Shown: positions 42,936 to 51,672, numbered from the stretch's first letter. The stretch: DNA of 64,000 nucleotides from Paenibacillus woosongensis (GCF_009725165.1 NZ_WNZW01000014.1:1-64000), one strand, 5' to 3'. Program-made: numbers and translations. Notes: generated from the letters alone by a model not told the origin.

Positions 42936-43967
42936 ATGGCTGTAACCATTAAAGACGTTGCAAGAAAGGCCGGAGTATCTCCCTCCACCGTGTCCCGGGT
43001 GCTGTCCAATCATCCAAGAATCAGCACGGAGACTTCCCAGAAAGTAAGAGCCATTATGGAGCAGCTTGGCTACCATCCCAACATTATGGCGAAGAGTCTG
43101 GTATCGAAGACAACGAACAGCATATGCATCATGCTTCCGAAATCGGCTGAAGAATTGTTCTCGAATTATTTCTTTATGGAATTGATCCGCGGCATCGTCA
43201 CCCAGGCAAGCCGTTTGGGATATGATGTACTCATCAGCTCGGGAGCCAATGAGAAGGAGGAAGTCGAAGGCGTCTCCAGATTGCTTAACGGACGCAGAGT
43301 CGATGGGGTCATTCTGCTCTACTCCAGAACGGACGATCCGGTCATCGATTTCCTGGAAGAGCATGGCCATCCCTTCGTCCTCATCGGGCGGAGCGACAAA
43401 TATCCCGACATTCTGTCCGTAGACACCGACAACGTTCAAGCATCCTATGATGCAACGAAGCACCTGATTTCGCTTGGACATGAACGGATCGGCTTTGTCA
43501 GCGGCCCGCCGGAGCTTGTCGTCTCGAAGGATCGGCTGAAAGGCTATATGAAAGCCCTTGCTGACGCTGGACTGGAATCCCGCCCTGAATGGATCGTTGA
43601 AGGAGAATTTCTGCAGGAAAGCGGCTACCGGGCCATGTCGTTCTTCATGAATCTTCCGAATCGGCCGACTGCCCTCGTCTTGATCGATGATGTCGTCGCC
43701 TTCGGTATTTTGCGCGGCCTGCATGAGCTTAATTATAAAGTGCCCGAAGATTTGTGCCTGGTGAGCTTTAACAATATACCTTTGTCCGAATTATCGACCC
43801 CGCCGCTGAGCAGTGTGGATATCGGCATCTACAACTTGGGATATACCGCTTCCCAGATACTGATCCAGTCGATCAAGAATAATCAGGACGCCTCCTACCA
43901 GAAGCGTCAGATCATTCCGCATCGATTGATGATCCGTGAATCATCCATCCATTCCGTCCGCCCGTAA
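42936..43967 (+). CDS. malR: LacI-family maltose-regulon repressor
   Basis: A 343-residue regulator. The N-terminal helix-turn-helix is TIKDVARKAGVSPSTVSRVL, followed by the hinge helix IMAKSLVSKTTNSI. The periplasmic-binding-like effector domain (about 60-335) includes GRRVDGVILLYSRTDDPVID, FVLIGR and the typical SLGHERIGFVSG segment. It is most like MalR. It is flanked by the amylopullulanase, pgmB and the GH65 gene, and operator-like sites of the LacI/MalR class cluster around all of them. It would repress in the absence of maltodextrins. The effector is not known from sequence. Confidence 0.9.
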   Translation: MAVTIKDVARKAGVSPSTVSRVLSNHPRISTETSQKVRAIMEQLGYHPNIMAKSLVSKTTNSICIMLPKSAEELFSNYFFMELIRGIVTQASRLGYDVLISSGANEKEEVEGVSRLLNGRRVDGVILLYSRTDDPVIDFLEEHGHPFVLIGRSDKYPDILSVDTDNVQASYDATKHLISLGHERIGFVSGPPELVVSKDRLKGYMKALADAGLESRPEWIVEGEFLQESGYRAMSFFMNLPNRPTALVLIDDVVAFGILRGLHELNYKVPEDLCLVSFNNIPLSELSTPPLSSVDIGIYNLGYTASQILIQSIKNNQDASYQKRQIIPHRLMIRESSIHSVRP

Positions 43968-43990
43968 GCGGGGAATGATGAAGAAATAAT

Positions 43991-44018
43991 TGAAGCCCTG
44001 CTGCTTCATTTATTTTTT
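43991..44018 (+). terminator. Weak intrinsic terminator after malR
   Basis: A 6-bp stem TGAAGC/GCTTCA with a 6-nt loop is followed by a T-rich tail (TTTATTTTTT). It would separate malR from the pgmB unit at least in part. Confidence 0.6.
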
Positions 44019-44029
44019 AATCTTTTGTT

Positions 44030-44040
44030 CAAACGTTTGC
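44030..44040. promoter_or_regulatory. pgmB: MalR-type operator before pgmB
   Basis: CAAACGTTTGC contains a perfect 10-bp palindrome. It lies 18 nt before the GTG start, close to the ribosome site. Confidence 0.65.
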
Positions 44041-44058
44041 GCTAAAGGAGGAGAGGTT

Positions 44059-44721
44059 GTGACCTCAATCAAAGCATGTCTTTTCGACCTGGACGGCGTC
44101 CTCGTCGATACTGCCAAGTACCATTATCTGGCCTGGAAACGGCTCGCGGAAGAGCTCGGATTCACGTTCACCGAACAGGATAACGAGAAACTGAAGGGCG
44201 TCAGCCGTATGGCATCCCTGGACATTCTGCTCAGCGTTGGCGGCCTGCAGTTCGATAACGCCAAAAAATACGAGCTTGCCGAGCGGAAAAATAACTGGTA
44301 CTTCGAATCCATTTCCAAAATGGATCATACGGAAATATTGCCAGGGGCGCTGAATTTTCTTAAAGCCTGCCGGGAGAACGGGCTGAAGACGGCGCTCGGG
44401 TCGGCCAGCAAGAATGCCATGACCATTCTTGACAATACCGGCCTTACCCCGTATTTCGATGCAATCATCGATGGAACACGCACGACGAATGCCAAACCCG
44501 ATCCGGAGGTATTCCTGCTTGGAGCGGCAGCCCTCTCCGTCCCGCCGGAGCAATGCATTGTCTTTGAAGATGCCGAAGCCGGGGTGGAAGCAGCGCATCG
44601 GGCCGGGATGAGCTGCGTTGGCATAGGCTCGCCCGCAACGCTGGGCCAGGCCGAGCTGGTCGTATCTTCGCTGCAGGAAATGACGATAGAACGCCTTAAG
44701 GAGCTGAGCCTCGCCCGTTAG
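44059..44721 (+). CDS. pgmB: Beta-phosphoglucomutase
   Basis: A 220-residue HAD-family mutase. The GTG at 44059 has GGAGG 7 nt upstream. A longer in-frame start at 43990 would run through the malR terminator and the operator, so it is unlikely. Motif I is ACLFDLDGVLVDTAKYHYLAW, with both catalytic Asp. The cap signature LKGVSRMASLDILL, motif II (ALGSASKN) and motif IV (VFEDAEAGVEAAHRAGM) are present. It converts beta-glucose 1-phosphate, the product of maltose phosphorylase, to glucose 6-phosphate. The GH65 gene follows after 82 nt. Confidence 0.95.
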   Translation: MTSIKACLFDLDGVLVDTAKYHYLAWKRLAEELGFTFTEQDNEKLKGVSRMASLDILLSVGGLQFDNAKKYELAERKNNWYFESISKMDHTEILPGALNFLKACRENGLKTALGSASKNAMTILDNTGLTPYFDAIIDGTRTTNAKPDPEVFLLGAAALSVPPEQCIVFEDAEAGVEAAHRAGMSCVGIGSPATLGQAELVVSSLQEMTIERLKELSLAR

Positions 44722-44803
44722 ATCAGCCTGCTTCAGCCGCCTTACTCGTCCGTATGTAAGTGTAATTGTTACTTCATCATATGATTAAAGGAGTCTGGTT
44801 ATC

Positions 44804-47122
44804 GTGAGACAATATCTTAAAATCAATGAATGGTCGATTATCGAGGAGTCCTTCGATCCATCAACGCATGAAATATCCGAAAGCATATTCAGCATCGGCA
44901 ACGGATTTATGGGCCAACGCGCCAACTTCGAAGAGAAATACAGCGGCTCATCCCTGCAAGGCAGCTACATGGCCGGGGTCTATTACCCGGACAAGACGCG
45001 TGTCGGCTGGTGGAAAAACGGATATCCCGAATATTTTGCCAAAGTGCTGAACAGCACGAACTGGATCGGAATCAACGTATTCCTGGATGGCACTGAGCTT
45101 GACCTTGCCCATTGCAAAGTCAGCGGCTTCGTTCGCGAGTTGAACATGAAGGAAGGCACCTTATCCCGCCGCTTCAAAGCGGAGCTTGAGGATGGCAAGC
45201 AAGTTCAGGTAGAGGCGCTGCGTTTTGTCAGCATGGCCCGCCATGAGATCGGAGCGATTCGCTATACGATTACACCGCTGAACTTTAGCGGTACGATCCG
45301 CCTAGTACCTTACCTCGATGGGGATGTGCAGAATAAGGACTCGAACTACGACGAGAAATTCTGGCTGGAAGTAGAAAAAGCGGCGGCAGCGGACATTTCC
45401 TACCTGACGCTAAAGACGAAGAAGCTCGATTTCCATGTCACCTCGGTGATGGCATTTGATGTTTTCAAAGACGGAAACAAGCTGGAATTCGCCCCGTCCC
45501 TGAAGGAACGCGAGAAATTCGTTTCCAGTGAAGTGGCCGTCGAGGCAGCCGCTGGTGAACAGATCACTTTGTACAAATATGTAGCTAACGTTACTTCCCG
45601 CAACCATGGTCTAGGCCAGCTGGTAGAGGCCGGTACGAAATCGCTGACCGCGGCCAAGGAAGCCGGGTTCGACACGCTGCTTCGCGAACAGGTCGATACC
45701 TGGGCCGCGAAATGGAGCGAAAGCGACATTATTATCGAAGGCGACGAGTCCGCGCAGCAGGCGATTCGCTTCAATATTTTCCAATTGAATCAGACCTATA
45801 CCGGCGATGACGACCGTCTGAATATAGGGCCTAAGGGCTTTACAGGTGAAAAATACGGCGGCAGCACCTATTGGGATACGGAAGCCTACTGCCTGCCGTT
45901 CTACCTCAGCACGGCGGATTCCAGCATTGCCCGCAACCTGCTCATCTACCGCTACAAGCATCTGGAGAAGGCGAAGGAGAACGCCCGCAAGCTTGGCTTT
46001 GCCAAAGGCGCCCTCTATCCGATGGTAACGATGAACGGCGAGGAATGTCATAACGAGTGGGAAATTACGTTCGAGGAAATCCACCGCAACGGAGCAATCG
46101 CGTACGCGATTTACAACTATGTCAACTATACCGGGGATAAATCGTATCTCGGCCAATACGGTCTTGAGGTGCTCGTGGAAATTTCCCGCTTCTGGGAAGA
46201 GCGCGTCAATTTCTCCAAGGACAAGGGCAAGTATGTCATGCTCGGCGTCACGGGGCCAAACGAGTACGAGAACAACGTCAACAACAACTGGTACACGAAT
46301 CGGATTGCTGTCTGGACGCTGGAATATACCCAGGAAGTTATGAACTATCTGAAGGAGCATGAACAGGCCCGTTATGCAGAGCTTGTCGGCAAGCTGGAGC
46401 TGAAGGACGAGGAGATCGCCAAGTGGAACGAAATTATCGATAATATGTACTATCCATACGATGAGGAGCGCGGCGTCTTCCTGCAGCAGGACGGCTTCCT
46501 CGACAAGGAGATTATCCCGGTCAAAGACCTGAAGCCAGAGGACCTGCCGCTGAACCAGAACTGGTCCTGGGACCGGATTCTCCGCTCCTGCTTCATCAAA
46601 CAGGCCGACGTGCTGCAGGGGATTTACTTCCTGGGCGACCAGTTCGACCTGGAAACCAAAAAACGAAATTTCGATTTCTATGAACCGCTGACCGTGCACG
46701 AGTCTTCCCTGTCGCCATGCCTGCATGCCATCATCGCTTGCGAGCTGGGCTACCAGGAGAAGGCGTACGAGATGTACCTGCGCACCGCGCGCCTGGATCT
46801 CGATAATTACAATAACGACACCGAGGACGGCCTGCACATCACGAGCATGGCTGGCACATGGATGTCCGTCGTTCAAGGCTTCGGCGGCTTGAAGGTAAAA
46901 GACGGAGCGCTGCAGCTGCATCCATTCGTCCCTTCCCATTGGACCGCCTTCTCGTTCAAGGTCATGTTCCGGGGAGCCCGCCTGAACGTCAGCGTAACCG
47001 AAGACAGCATCACGGTCACCAACGAAACCGAGACGCCGGCAGCGATCGTCATTTACGACCGGAGCTACACGATCGGCGGCCTGGGCGAAGTCCAGTATGC
47101 AAGATCGTCTGTGAGAGTTTAA
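44804..47122 (+). CDS. GH65 maltose phosphorylase
   Basis: A 772-residue protein of the length of homodimeric GH65 phosphorylases. The N-terminal beta-sandwich (about 1-270) leads into an (alpha/alpha)6 barrel. The catalytic region reads FTGEKYGGSTYWDTEAYCLPFYLS, then the general acid in ECHNEWEITFEEIHRNGAI. The phosphate-binding HITSMAGTWMSVVQGFGG segment is near residue 680. It would split maltose with phosphate to glucose and beta-glucose 1-phosphate. GH65 also includes kojibiose, trehalose and nigerose phosphorylases; maltose is chosen from context (PgmB, MalR, maltodextrin transporter). The GTG start at 44804 has AAAGGAG 10 nt upstream. Confidence 0.88.
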   Translation: MRQYLKINEWSIIEESFDPSTHEISESIFSIGNGFMGQRANFEEKYSGSSLQGSYMAGVYYPDKTRVGWWKNGYPEYFAKVLNSTNWIGINVFLDGTELDLAHCKVSGFVRELNMKEGTLSRRFKAELEDGKQVQVEALRFVSMARHEIGAIRYTITPLNFSGTIRLVPYLDGDVQNKDSNYDEKFWLEVEKAAAADISYLTLKTKKLDFHVTSVMAFDVFKDGNKLEFAPSLKEREKFVSSEVAVEAAAGEQITLYKYVANVTSRNHGLGQLVEAGTKSLTAAKEAGFDTLLREQVDTWAAKWSESDIIIEGDESAQQAIRFNIFQLNQTYTGDDDRLNIGPKGFTGEKYGGSTYWDTEAYCLPFYLSTADSSIARNLLIYRYKHLEKAKENARKLGFAKGALYPMVTMNGEECHNEWEITFEEIHRNGAIAYAIYNYVNYTGDKSYLGQYGLEVLVEISRFWEERVNFSKDKGKYVMLGVTGPNEYENNVNNNWYTNRIAVWTLEYTQEVMNYLKEHEQARYAELVGKLELKDEEIAKWNEIIDNMYYPYDEERGVFLQQDGFLDKEIIPVKDLKPEDLPLNQNWSWDRILRSCFIKQADVLQGIYFLGDQFDLETKKRNFDFYEPLTVHESSLSPCLHAIIACELGYQEKAYEMYLRTARLDLDNYNNDTEDGLHITSMAGTWMSVVQGFGGLKVKDGALQLHPFVPSHWTAFSFKVMFRGARLNVSVTEDSITVTNETETPAAIVIYDRSYTIGGLGEVQYARSSVRV

Positions 47123-47135
47123 GCTATCATGAAGC

Positions 47136-47177
47136 CAAAAAGCGTCCCCTCAGCCATAGCGGCTAGGGACGCTTTTT
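47136..47177 (+). terminator. Intrinsic terminator of the GH65 gene
   Basis: AAAAAGCGTCCC and GGGACGCTTTTTT form a strong stem with a T tail, 14 nt past the stop codon. It could also work on the minus strand. Confidence 0.92.
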
Positions 47178-47258
47178 TCGTGTTTGTGCGCGTGTAGATG
47201 CGCAGGATTCAAGACTAGCTATTCCCCGCCGCAGCTCTTTCATTGCCTCCAAAGCGGC

Positions 47259-47837
47259 TTAAACGAGTTCCTTCCACTTTTTCTCCAGCACCTGCGGCTG
47301 GTAGGATTCCATCAACTGCAATAATTCGGCAGGATCCGGGGAGATATTAATCAAACTCAGGTGAGAAGAATTGGAGAAGCCCTCTTGAATGCTGTGCTCG
47401 ACCATTTGAAGCAGCGGGTCGTAGAAGCCGCGAACATTCAGGAGGCCAACCGGCTTCTTATGGATGCCGATTTGGGACCAGCACAGCACCTCGAACAATT
47501 CCTCGTAGGTTCCAAAACCGCCGGGCAGCGCAATGAAGCCGTCGGCCAGCTCCCCCATTTTTGCTTTTCGGGCATGCATGCCGTCCACTTCAATCAGCTC
47601 AGTCAGTTCCCGATGCACCATCTCGCCTGCAAACAATCCCGATGGCATGACACCGATCACCTCTCCGCCGGCAGCCATTGCCGCATTGGCCGCTTCTCCC
47701 ATCAGCCCGATCCTCGATCCGCCATACACCAGACGGTACTGCTGCTCGGCCAAATGGCGCCCCAGTTGTCCAGCAGCCTGCTTATAGTCTTCATGCGCAC
47801 CTAAATTCGAGCCTGCAAAGACACAGATCGTATTCAT
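47259..47837 (-). CDS. LOG-family nucleotide 5'-monophosphate phosphoribohydrolase
   Basis: A 192-residue protein from the ATG at 47837 (AGGAG at an 8-nt spacing). The frame extends 44 codons further upstream, but that part is low-complexity and has no ribosome site. The N-terminus is NTICVFAGSNLGAHEDYKQAA, and the LOG signature PGGFGTYEELFEVLCWSQIG is at about residues 93-112. LOG proteins hydrolyse nucleoside monophosphates to a base and ribose 5-phosphate; in bacteria some activate cytokinins. It is a single gene. Confidence 0.92.
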   Translation of the reverse strand: MNTICVFAGSNLGAHEDYKQAAGQLGRHLAEQQYRLVYGGSRIGLMGEAANAAMAAGGEVIGVMPSGLFAGEMVHRELTELIEVDGMHARKAKMGELADGFIALPGGFGTYEELFEVLCWSQIGIHKKPVGLLNVRGFYDPLLQMVEHSIQEGFSNSSHLSLINISPDPAELLQLMESYQPQVLEKKWKELV

Positions 47838-48081
47838 CCCATCATCTCCTAATTTCTGAATGTGCAATTTATATGAATTGCAGTCATCTTTATTACTATA
47901 TTTTGCACAACAATTATTTTCAATATGATGCCGGGTTGATAACGGACTGTTAATGTTTGTTTCATTCATTCAGCACTTTGATTGCTGGGCCGGTGGTTTG
48001 TTAGAGATTGTTTGAGATTGCTATATTGTTGATGGGTGGCGGCCATCCAGCTCCTGGTTTAGTTTTACTAGGCCATTTAAA

Positions 48082-48273
48082 AACTAAATGTATTTTATAC
48101 AGCTAGTTAAGCTTTTTTATCAAAAAATCATGCGCTAAATGTAATACATGCAGTTAGTTTGCCTGAATGGAGCGAATTCGCCGAAATAGCCTAAAACTAA
48201 ATGTAGGTTTTGCAGTTAGTTCCCTCTAACAAGGCTAAAACCGATGAACTAACTGCATGAATTACATCTAGTT
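48082..48273. repeat. Four-arm intergenic element, family B, copy 2
   Basis: Arms lie at 48082-48108, 48133-48159, 48195-48221 and 48247-48273. The first three carry CTAAATGTA, then a variable middle, then a right half ending TAGTT (GCAGTTAGTT in the second and third, AGCTAGTT in the first). The fourth is inverted (AACTAACTGCA, then TACATCTAGTT). Offsets are 0, 51, 113 and 165. Each arm is itself an imperfect palindrome. It lies 275 nt past the pulA stop codon. Confidence 0.82.
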
Positions 48274-48365
48274 ACCAGCTGATCCTTGCCATCTAGGAAC
48301 CGCCATAATTCAGCCGTCTAATCTACTTGGAAGGAAAAATTCCAGTTCAACTAAGATGCCGTAAG

Positions 48366-48432
48366 GAAAGTGCAGTATTTCCTCGTACTTCTTCAAAAAT
48401 GACTGGATACCGGGAATTTCCCCTGCACTTTC
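48366..48432. repeat. Inverted repeat near the pulA 3' end
   Basis: GAAAGTGCAG at 48366-48375 is repeated inverted as CTGCACTTTC at 48423-48432, 47 nt apart, with further partial pairing of TTTCC and GGGAA. Weaker relatives may lie at 48330 and 48467, so this may be another, decayed multi-arm element. No T-run follows. Confidence 0.6.
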
Positions 48433-48446
48433 GCATTCAATGGACA

Positions 48447-48548
48447 TCAGCATCTATAAAGAGAAGGTATTCCTGCATTATTGCAATCTTTCTTAGCCAA
48501 AGAAGCTTTCGACGACGCTTTACCTGCTTTACCTGCTTTACCCATCAT
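48447..48548 (-). CDS. Candidate 33-residue basic microprotein coupled to pulA
   Basis: The ATG overlaps the pulA stop (TAATGATG), so reinitiation by the same ribosome is possible; GCGGAG precedes it. The peptide starts MMGKAGKAGKASSKAS and ends SLYRC, and it is rich in Gly, Lys and Ala. The GKA units are encoded by a 9-nt tandem repeat (48518-48543). There is no homology that I recognise. The frame could equally be accidental in a repeat-rich 3' region. Confidence 0.35.
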   Translation of the reverse strand: MMGKAGKAGKASSKASLAKKDCNNAGIPSLYRC

Positions 48549-50521
48549 TACTCCGCAACCGTAAGGACAACCATGCCGAGGCCATGCACCTCTAATCGTT
48601 GGCCCTCCAGCGCGGCGATATGCTCGCCTCCGAAGCGGATCGTCCATTTCCCGAGCTCAGGCAAATTAAAAAGAAGGGATTCCTCCATGCCCTTGTACAG
48701 CACATAAATATGCTTGGCAGCATCTCCGCCCGCATGATTGCGCAGCGTATAGGCTACGCAATGCTCCGGCGCCGGCTCAAAATGCAAATGCTCGCGAATT
48801 TGATCCGCACTACGCAGACGAAACGCCGGGTGGCTCTTGCGCAGGGCAATCAGCTCCCTCATATAGGCTACGTCATTTTGCCGTGCGGCGCAGCGTTCCC
48901 AATCCAGCCAGTTCACCTCGATCGGGGATTTGTAGCTGTTCTCTTCCCCGTCCTTCGTTCTCATGAATTCCTGCCCTGCATGCAGGAATGGAATGCCTTG
49001 GCTCGTCAGGATCATTGCCGAAGCCAGCCGATGCATGCCACGGTGGCGCTCTTCGGGCTCGCCTACGGCCGAGAGGACGATTTTATCCCATAAGGTATGG
49101 TTATCATGACATTCGACGTAATTTACGGATTGGCCCGGCTCATTCGCAAAATTGCGGATATCCCTGTCATAGTCAACGGCACCGACGATTCCCTCCCGAA
49201 TGAGTCCTTCGTAGCCGGCACCGCCGCTGACAAAACCTTTCTGGTCAGCATAGAAAATGCTTCCCTTGATTGCATCGCGGTAATCATCGTTGAAGTGCCC
49301 GATTCCCGGGAGCTTGGCGGCATTGTTCTGATGAGCCCTGTGCTCATCCGGCAGCACCGTGTCCATCACCCAGCCCTCCCCGATCGTGATGATCGCAGGA
49401 TCGAGCTCATCCAGGCGCCTCCGAATTTCGTTCATCGTCTCGATGTCCATCAACCCCATGAGATCGAACCGGAAGCCGTCCATATGATACTCCTTCGCCC
49501 AGTACAGTACCGAATCAACGATGAATTTCCGCATCATCGGCCGTTCCGAAGCGCATTCGTTACCGCAGAACGAGCCGTCCGACAGCGTGCCATCCTCCTT
49601 GTAGCGCAAATAGTATCCCGGCACAAGCTTGGTGAAATTGATCAAGTACCAATCGTAGACATGATTGTAGACGACATCCATAATGACCCGGAGCCCGCGC
49701 TCATGCAGGGCTTGAATGGTCCGCTTCAGCTCGGTTATGCGCAAACCCGGCACATAGGGATCGGTAGCATAAGAGCCCTCGGGCACGTTGTAGTTCTTAG
49801 GGTCGTATCCCCAATTGTACTGCGGCTGGTCGAGCCTCGTCTCGTCCACACTTTCGGTGGCATAATCATAGACAGGCAGAAGCTGAACATGTGTCACGCC
49901 AAGCGCAGCAATATGATCCAGGCCTGTCAAAATGCCATTCGGCCCCCGTGTCCCGCTCTCCGCAAGTCCAAGGAATTTTCCTTTATGCGCAATCCCGCTG
50001 TGAGGATGACTGGACAGATCCTTGACATGCAGCTCGTAAATCACCGCATCGACCGCAGCCTCGAAAGGCGGTTTACGGTCATCTTCCCACCGTTCCGGGT
50101 CTGTGCGCTGCAAATCCATGACCACCGCCCGGTCCCCGTTTACACCAACGGCCTTGGCATATGGATCAGCCGCTTCGTTCCAATCCTGCCCGACCTTGAC
50201 GCGGTACGTATAGTAACGCCCCAGATAATCCCCCTGCGCGGCCAGCAGCCAGGTGCCCTGAATATCGCGCTTCATAGGGAGGACCTGCACGGGCTTCTCC
50301 TCATTCCATGACTCATAGAAAACGACCTCCGCCTCCGAAGCCGTCGGTGCCCATAACCGGAACCTGGTCTCCTTCGACGTGTACACGGCACCCAGGTCAT
50401 CCCCGCCGTAATAGAACTTTTCATCAAACCGTTTATCGAAGACGGATATTCCTTCAGTTACCGCAAGATCGCCATAATCGACAACTACGTCATGCTCCCG
50501 TTGTACCGCCAATTGATTCAC
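48548..50521 (-). CDS. pulA: Intracellular type I pullulanase
   Basis: A 657-residue protein with no signal peptide. CBM48 is at about residues 35-130 (FRLWAPTASEAEVVFYE). The GH13_14 barrel has the type I pullulanase signature YNWGYDP (about 225), the nucleophile in DGFRFDLMGLMDIET (about 354), the acid in ITIGEGWVMDT (about 383) and VECHDNHTLWDK (about 469). A C-terminal beta domain follows. It removes alpha-1,6 branches from imported limit dextrins. Its promoter is a near-perfect sigma-A promoter with a 16-bp palindrome just downstream, and a LacI-family gene lies directly upstream. Confidence 0.95.
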   Translation of the reverse strand: MNQLAVQREHDVVVDYGDLAVTEGISVFDKRFDEKFYYGGDDLGAVYTSKETRFRLWAPTASEAEVVFYESWNEEKPVQVLPMKRDIQGTWLLAAQGDYLGRYYTYRVKVGQDWNEAADPYAKAVGVNGDRAVVMDLQRTDPERWEDDRKPPFEAAVDAVIYELHVKDLSSHPHSGIAHKGKFLGLAESGTRGPNGILTGLDHIAALGVTHVQLLPVYDYATESVDETRLDQPQYNWGYDPKNYNVPEGSYATDPYVPGLRITELKRTIQALHERGLRVIMDVVYNHVYDWYLINFTKLVPGYYLRYKEDGTLSDGSFCGNECASERPMMRKFIVDSVLYWAKEYHMDGFRFDLMGLMDIETMNEIRRRLDELDPAIITIGEGWVMDTVLPDEHRAHQNNAAKLPGIGHFNDDYRDAIKGSIFYADQKGFVSGGAGYEGLIREGIVGAVDYDRDIRNFANEPGQSVNYVECHDNHTLWDKIVLSAVGEPEERHRGMHRLASAMILTSQGIPFLHAGQEFMRTKDGEENSYKSPIEVNWLDWERCAARQNDVAYMRELIALRKSHPAFRLRSADQIREHLHFEPAPEHCVAYTLRNHAGGDAAKHIYVLYKGMEESLLFNLPELGKWTIRFGGEHIAALEGQRLEVHGLGMVVLTVAE

Positions 50522-50546
50522 TCCAATCGCGAAATATCGTGTGCAA

Positions 50547-50562
50547 ACTTAAGCGCTTAAGT
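50547..50562. promoter_or_regulatory. pulA: Perfect 16-bp operator palindrome of pulA
   Basis: ACTTAAGCGCTTAAGT is fully symmetric with the LacI-type central CG-rich step. It lies about 10-24 nt downstream of the predicted transcription start and 26 nt before the start codon. It is the likely target of the LacI-family protein encoded at 50604-51536. Confidence 0.75.
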
Positions 50563-50577
50563 GGCTGTTTGAGCGGG

Positions 50578-50607
50578 ATTATATCACCGATCATTTACGA
50601 GTGTCAA
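50578..50607 (-). promoter_or_regulatory. pulA: pulA promoter, consensus boxes
   Basis: On the minus strand TTGACA (50607-50602) and TATAAT (50583-50578), both perfect hexamers, are 18 nt apart. The -35 box overlaps the stop region of the upstream LacI-family gene. Confidence 0.85.
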
Positions 50608-51536
50608 TCCGCTGTTGAATTCGCTAATTCAGGAGGTAAATATCTATAATCTTCAATTTCATCATATTCCTTGCGCAGCAGCTTCTCCATAACGGCAATC
50701 GACATTTGGGCTTTAACCCCGTTATCGAACACGATGCGCCGCACTCCGCTTGGCAGCAAATACTCCGCCCCCGCATTGGCAAGCACGATCATATCCTCAG
50801 CCCTCATATAGGGCGCTGCCATGACCGCCAATAACTCATTTGCAAAAATCCCCGGCAACCCTCGGCGGGCAAGAACGTACTGCTCCAATCCTTCCCGCGT
50901 ATCCATCTGATATACATGATCCAGGCGAAATGTTTCCGTTAAGGACTGTTCCATTCCGGAATTATTAAACTTCCCTGTCACGAGGAAAGGCTCCGGGAGT
51001 CCGCCGAGCATTTCCCTGACCAGCCGGATCGCGGATCGATAATCAGGGACTACCTTCCGGAACAGCGTATCCTCGATATAGCTGTCGATAACGATAATTG
51101 GCACGGTAAATTTACGTGAAATGTTGAAAAAATGCTCTTCCGGCACATCGATCAGGAATAATGCATCGAGTGTTCTTTTTAGAATAATGTCCAGTTCTAC
51201 CTGAGCGCTATCCGTACCTGCCACGATCACGTCATAGCCCCGCTCATTGAGCAGTTCCTGCAGCCGCATCGTCAAATCGTGATACCTGCTCTTGCGCCAC
51301 GGCTGATTATCGTTATCTTTAAGCGTAACGATGGCGACGAGCTTGGAGGACGTATTCCCGACCAGGCTGCGAGCGGCCATGTTGGGAACATATTGAAGCT
51401 GCTGGGCAATGGCGAGAATCCGCTGCCGGGTTTCCTCGCTTATTTTTTGCCTCGTATTGTTGTTGAGCACATAGGAAACCGTGGCCAAGGAGACCTTGGC
51501 CGCCTCGGCGATATCCTTCATCGTTACCTTGTTCAT
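50604..51536 (-). CDS. LacI-family regulator of pulA
   Basis: A 310-residue regulator from the ATG at 51536. The helix-turn-helix is TMKDIAEAAKVSLATVSYVL, and the hinge reads VPNMAARSLVGNTSSKLVAIV. The effector domain is complete but short, with IIVIDSYIEDTLFRKVVPDYRSAIRLV and a C-terminus ending EDYRYLPPELANSTAD. It lies 82 nt upstream of pulA on the same strand and is the natural candidate to bind the palindrome at 50547-50562. Its ribosome site (GGGGGA) is moderate. The effector is unknown. Confidence 0.9.
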   Translation of the reverse strand: MNKVTMKDIAEAAKVSLATVSYVLNNNTRQKISEETRQRILAIAQQLQYVPNMAARSLVGNTSSKLVAIVTLKDNDNQPWRKSRYHDLTMRLQELLNERGYDVIVAGTDSAQVELDIILKRTLDALFLIDVPEEHFFNISRKFTVPIIVIDSYIEDTLFRKVVPDYRSAIRLVREMLGGLPEPFLVTGKFNNSGMEQSLTETFRLDHVYQMDTREGLEQYVLARRGLPGIFANELLAVMAAPYMRAEDMIVLANAGAEYLLPSGVRRIVFDNGVKAQMSIAVMEKLLRKEYDEIEDYRYLPPELANSTAD

Positions 51537-51642
51537 TTCTCGTTCCCCCACCAGATTACTGTTGGCTGTTGTTTATAATTCCTATCATATCCGAATGACG
51601 CACCAGGCACAAAGCGGGAAGAAACCGCCTACCGGCGGATGG

Positions 51643-51672
51643 AAAATAAAGGCAGCCCTTAGCAGGGCTGCC
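51643..51672 (-). terminator. Intrinsic terminator of the secreted multidomain gene
   Basis: On the minus strand GGCAGCCCT-gcta-AGGGCTGCC is followed by TTTATTTT. It lies 73 nt past the stop codon and before the LacI-family gene. Confidence 0.85.
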
